In this document: piece by piece, positions 62,296-64,000 of the stretch
Layout: each line of letters opens with the position of its first letter
Position numbering within the stretch: position 1 is the stretch's first letter
DNA from: Trebonia sp963811335
Lineage (GTDB): Bacteria; Actinomycetota; Actinomycetes; Streptosporangiales; Streptosporangiaceae
Length of the DNA stretch: 64,000 bases
Direction: 5' to 3'
NCBI GenBank assembly: GCA_963811335.1
Contig: CAWERB010000002.1
Location: 40,778 to 104,777, forward strand
Notes under the pieces: model-generated
Told to the model about the DNA's origin: nothing
What the model saw: the letters and a program-made list of their open reading frames with translations, nothing else
The model's database searches: none
Program-made: the position numbers and the translations under genes

Positions 62296-62733
62296 TCAGT
62301 CCCGGTCACCGCGGTCAGGGAAGCGTCGCCCGCGCTTGGTCTGCGACCGCCTGGCCTTGTCCGCGAGGCGGCGCTCACGGGCGCCGCGGCTCGGCTTGGT
62401 CGGTACCCGCGGCGGCGGTGGCGGCGCGATCGCCTCGCGCAGCAGGGCGGCGAGCCGCGCCCTGGCCGCCTCGCGGTTCATTAGCTGGCTGCGCTCGGTC
62501 TCGGCCGCGACCGTGACCACGCCGTCGGCCAGCCGGGCGGCGAGCCGGGCCATGGCCCGGCTCCGCTCCCGCTCCGGCAGGGACGGCGACCGCCCTATGT
62601 CAAAGGAGAGCTCGACCCGGCTGTCGGTCGTGTTGACTGACTGACCACCGGGGCCCGAGGACCTGGAGAAGCGCTCGCGCAGCTCGGCGGCGGGGATCAC
62701 CAGCCAGTTATTCACGCGAAGGTCGTCGGGCAT
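62296..62733 (-). CDS. arfB: Alternative ribosome-rescue factor / peptidyl-tRNA hydrolase ArfB
   Basis: 145 residues. The GGQ motif in SRSSGPGGQSVNTTDSRVEL, the RF-1-like domain and the basic C-terminal tail (KPSRGARERRLADKARRSQTK) are the defining parts of ArfB/YaeJ. It frees stalled ribosomes by hydrolysing the peptidyl-tRNA when mRNA ends are missing. Convergent with msrB, 20 bp apart. Confidence 0.95.
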   Translation of the reverse strand: MPDDLRVNNWLVIPAAELRERFSRSSGPGGQSVNTTDSRVELSFDIGRSPSLPERERSRAMARLAARLADGVVTVAAETERSQLMNREAARARLAALLREAIAPPPPPRVPTKPSRGARERRLADKARRSQTKRGRRFPDRGDRD

Positions 62734-62821
62734 GACTCAAGTCTGACGCACCGGGACGTGTGGCGCCGAATCGTGACCTCCGGGCGCAACCGGCCGGGCC
62801 TGGCATCGCCGTCCAAGGGGT

Positions 62822-63893
62822 ATGCGTACCATGCGTGTACTGGCCGGCCGCCGTCGAGTGCTCGGCACCGCGGGGATTTCCGGCGTGATCCTCATTCTCG
62901 CCGTCCACGGCGGCCGGCTGCTCCGGCGCGCCGAGCTCGTCGAGCGCGGCGAGCTCCGCGCAGCGCGGCGCTCCCCTGGAGGCGCCCGCGGCCGTGCCCT
63001 CGGCCTCGGCCTCGGCCGCGAACGGGTTCGACGCGGGCTCGGGCAGCTCCGGCCAGTCGGCCTCGACGGCCAAGATCGCGCCCGGCGGCCAGCAGCTCAT
63101 CGAGACCGCGCAGCTGTCCGTGCGCGCGAAGAACGTGGGGAACGCGGTCTCCCGCGCGACCCAGATCGTCACCGCCGCAGGCGGTTACGTCTCCGCGGAG
63201 AACGCGTCGGCCGGCGGGGGCGACCCGAGCCAGGCCACCGCCACCGTGACGTTCAAGATCCCGGTGGCCGCGTACCCGGCGACCCTGGCCGCCCTGTCCG
63301 GATCCGGGCTCGGCACCCAGCTATCGCTGTCGCAGCAGGCGCAGGACGTGACGCAGCAGGTCGCGGACGTCAGCAGCCGGGTGACCTCAGCCCGGGCGGC
63401 GATCGCGCAGCTGCGCGCGCTGCTCGCGCACGCCGGGAGCGTCAGCGAGCTGCTGTCCGTGCAGAATCAGATCAACGACGAGGAAGCCAACCTGGAGTCG
63501 ATGCTCGCGCAGCAGAGCGCGCTCAGCCACCAGACCTCCTACGCGACGGTGACGCTTAACCTCGTCGGGCCCAAGGCCGTTGCCAAGGCGCACCCGCAGC
63601 AGGCGCCGCCCGGGCTGAGCGGCGGGCTTTCCCGCGGCTGGCACGCGTTCCGGCTGACGCTCAGCTGGCTGCTGACCGTGCTCGGCGCGGTGGCGCCGTT
63701 CGCCGCAGCGGCGGCGGTCATCGGCGGCCTCGGCTGGTGGGCCCGCCGTCGGCTGGCCCGCGGCCGCCGGCGCCCGCCTCCCCGGCCGACGGCTCCCCGG
63801 CCGCCGCCTACCCAGGCGGCGACGGGGCCTGAGGCCAGGAGTTACGCGAGCGAGGCGACGAGCTCCGCGACGGGCTTGCGGCGGCCGGTGTAG
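62822..63893 (+). CDS. DUF4349 lipoprotein, frame-shifted near the start
   Basis: The start at 62822 reads MRTMRVLAGRRRVLGTAGIS and, if one C near 62905 is dropped, continues VTAAGCSGAPSSSSAA, giving a lipobox with the cysteine. After that come an S/A-rich linker and the DUF4349 domain (LIETAQLSVRAKNVGNAVSR, then SVQNQINDEEANLESMLAQ coiled coil), and one C-terminal membrane span (LSWLLTVLGAVAPFAAAAAVIG). The last 52 bp overlap hemQ on the other strand. Function unknown. Confidence 0.85.
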
Positions 63894-64000
63894 AAGGGGA
63901 TCTCCACCCGCGTGTGCCGCCGTGCCGTCGCCTCCCGCAGGTGGCGCATCAGGTCGACGATCCGGTGCAGCTCGTCGGCCTCGAAGGCGAGCATCCACTC
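63842..64000 (-). CDS. hemQ: Coproheme decarboxylase (HemQ/chlorite dismutase family), 3' end only
   Basis: The last 52 residues, truncated by the window edge: EWMLAFEADELHRIVDLMRH, LREATARRHTRVEIPF and YTGRRKPVAELVASLA. The EWMLAFEADELHRIVDLMR and PFYTGRRKPVAELV blocks are specific to HemQ, the last enzyme of the coproporphyrin-dependent heme route of actinobacteria and firmicutes. Confidence 0.9.
   Translation of the reverse strand, partial: EWMLAFEADELHRIVDLMRHLREATARRHTRVEIPFYTGRRKPVAELVASLA

Overview
The window is GC-rich bacterial DNA with strong G/C preference at third codon positions. It carries actinobacterial family signatures: F420-type flavin oxidoreductases, a DUF222-HNH protein, PucR and MmyB-type regulators, a Streptomyces-like small hydrophobic protein, and an rRNA spacer without tRNAs. 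It is a chromosomal segment of an actinomycete. A Streptosporangiales or Treboniaceae-like lineage is my guess from gene content only. Comparing the 16S at 39192-40700 with a database would settle it.

Layout. 0-4.4 kb: SDR dehydrogenase with a divergent MmyB-type regulator, a tightly packed glycosyltransferase / NodS-like methyltransferase / acyl-CoA dehydrogenase set, and a 55-residue membrane protein. 4.5-8.9 kb: a beta-alanine / beta-aminoisobutyrate module made of mmsA, a class III aminotransferase and a divergent PucR regulator. 8.9-13.5 kb: secreted propeller-like protein, an anchored protein and a class B penicillin-binding protein with a Q/G/Y-rich N terminus. 13.8-31 kb: mostly single metabolic genes (dienelactone hydrolase, BisC-like Mo enzyme, COG1237 metallo-hydrolase, PhyH dioxygenase, methyltransferase, LLM and PPOX flavoproteins, GlcD-type oxidase, MMPL and MFS transporters, 2'-5' RNA ligase-like protein, LldD-like oxidase). 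31-33 kb: copper amine oxidase. 34 kb: tandem YbjQ protein. 35.5-41 kb: complete rRNA operon on the minus strand (16S-23S-5S) with promoter, leader element and terminator. 41.2-52.4 kb: DadA/PuuB-like FAD oxidase, ketopantoate reductase, drug-efflux MFS with MerR regulator, FKBP, a repeat-rich gene-poor stretch, a lipoprotein, and a putrescine/GABA-type set (aldehyde dehydrogenase, Lrp regulator, class III aminotransferase). 52.5-64 kb: AfsR/LuxR-like regulator, Tat-exported acid phosphatase, D-amino-acid oxidase, sensor kinase, DUF1349, VOC, LLM oxidoreductase, msrB, arfB, DUF4349 lipoprotein and the 3' end of hemQ.

How the genes fit together. Several enzymes can feed amines or amino acids into central metabolism: copper amine oxidase, FAD amine oxidase, aldehyde dehydrogenase, two class III aminotransferases, mmsA and D-amino-acid oxidase. 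Each set has its own local regulator (PucR, Lrp).

A dominant oddity is the density of single-base frame breaks. At least a dozen otherwise well-preserved genes change reading frame, often at short G or C runs. I read most of these as errors in the underlying sequence rather than biology, and I mark where each gene resumes. I found no CRISPR array, no intact insertion sequence, no prophage, no tRNA and no clear new multi-gene system. The least explained stretches are the symmetric repeat array at 46.87-47.0 kb and the AT-rich GGTAAAC-repeat patch at 35.12-35.22 kb.
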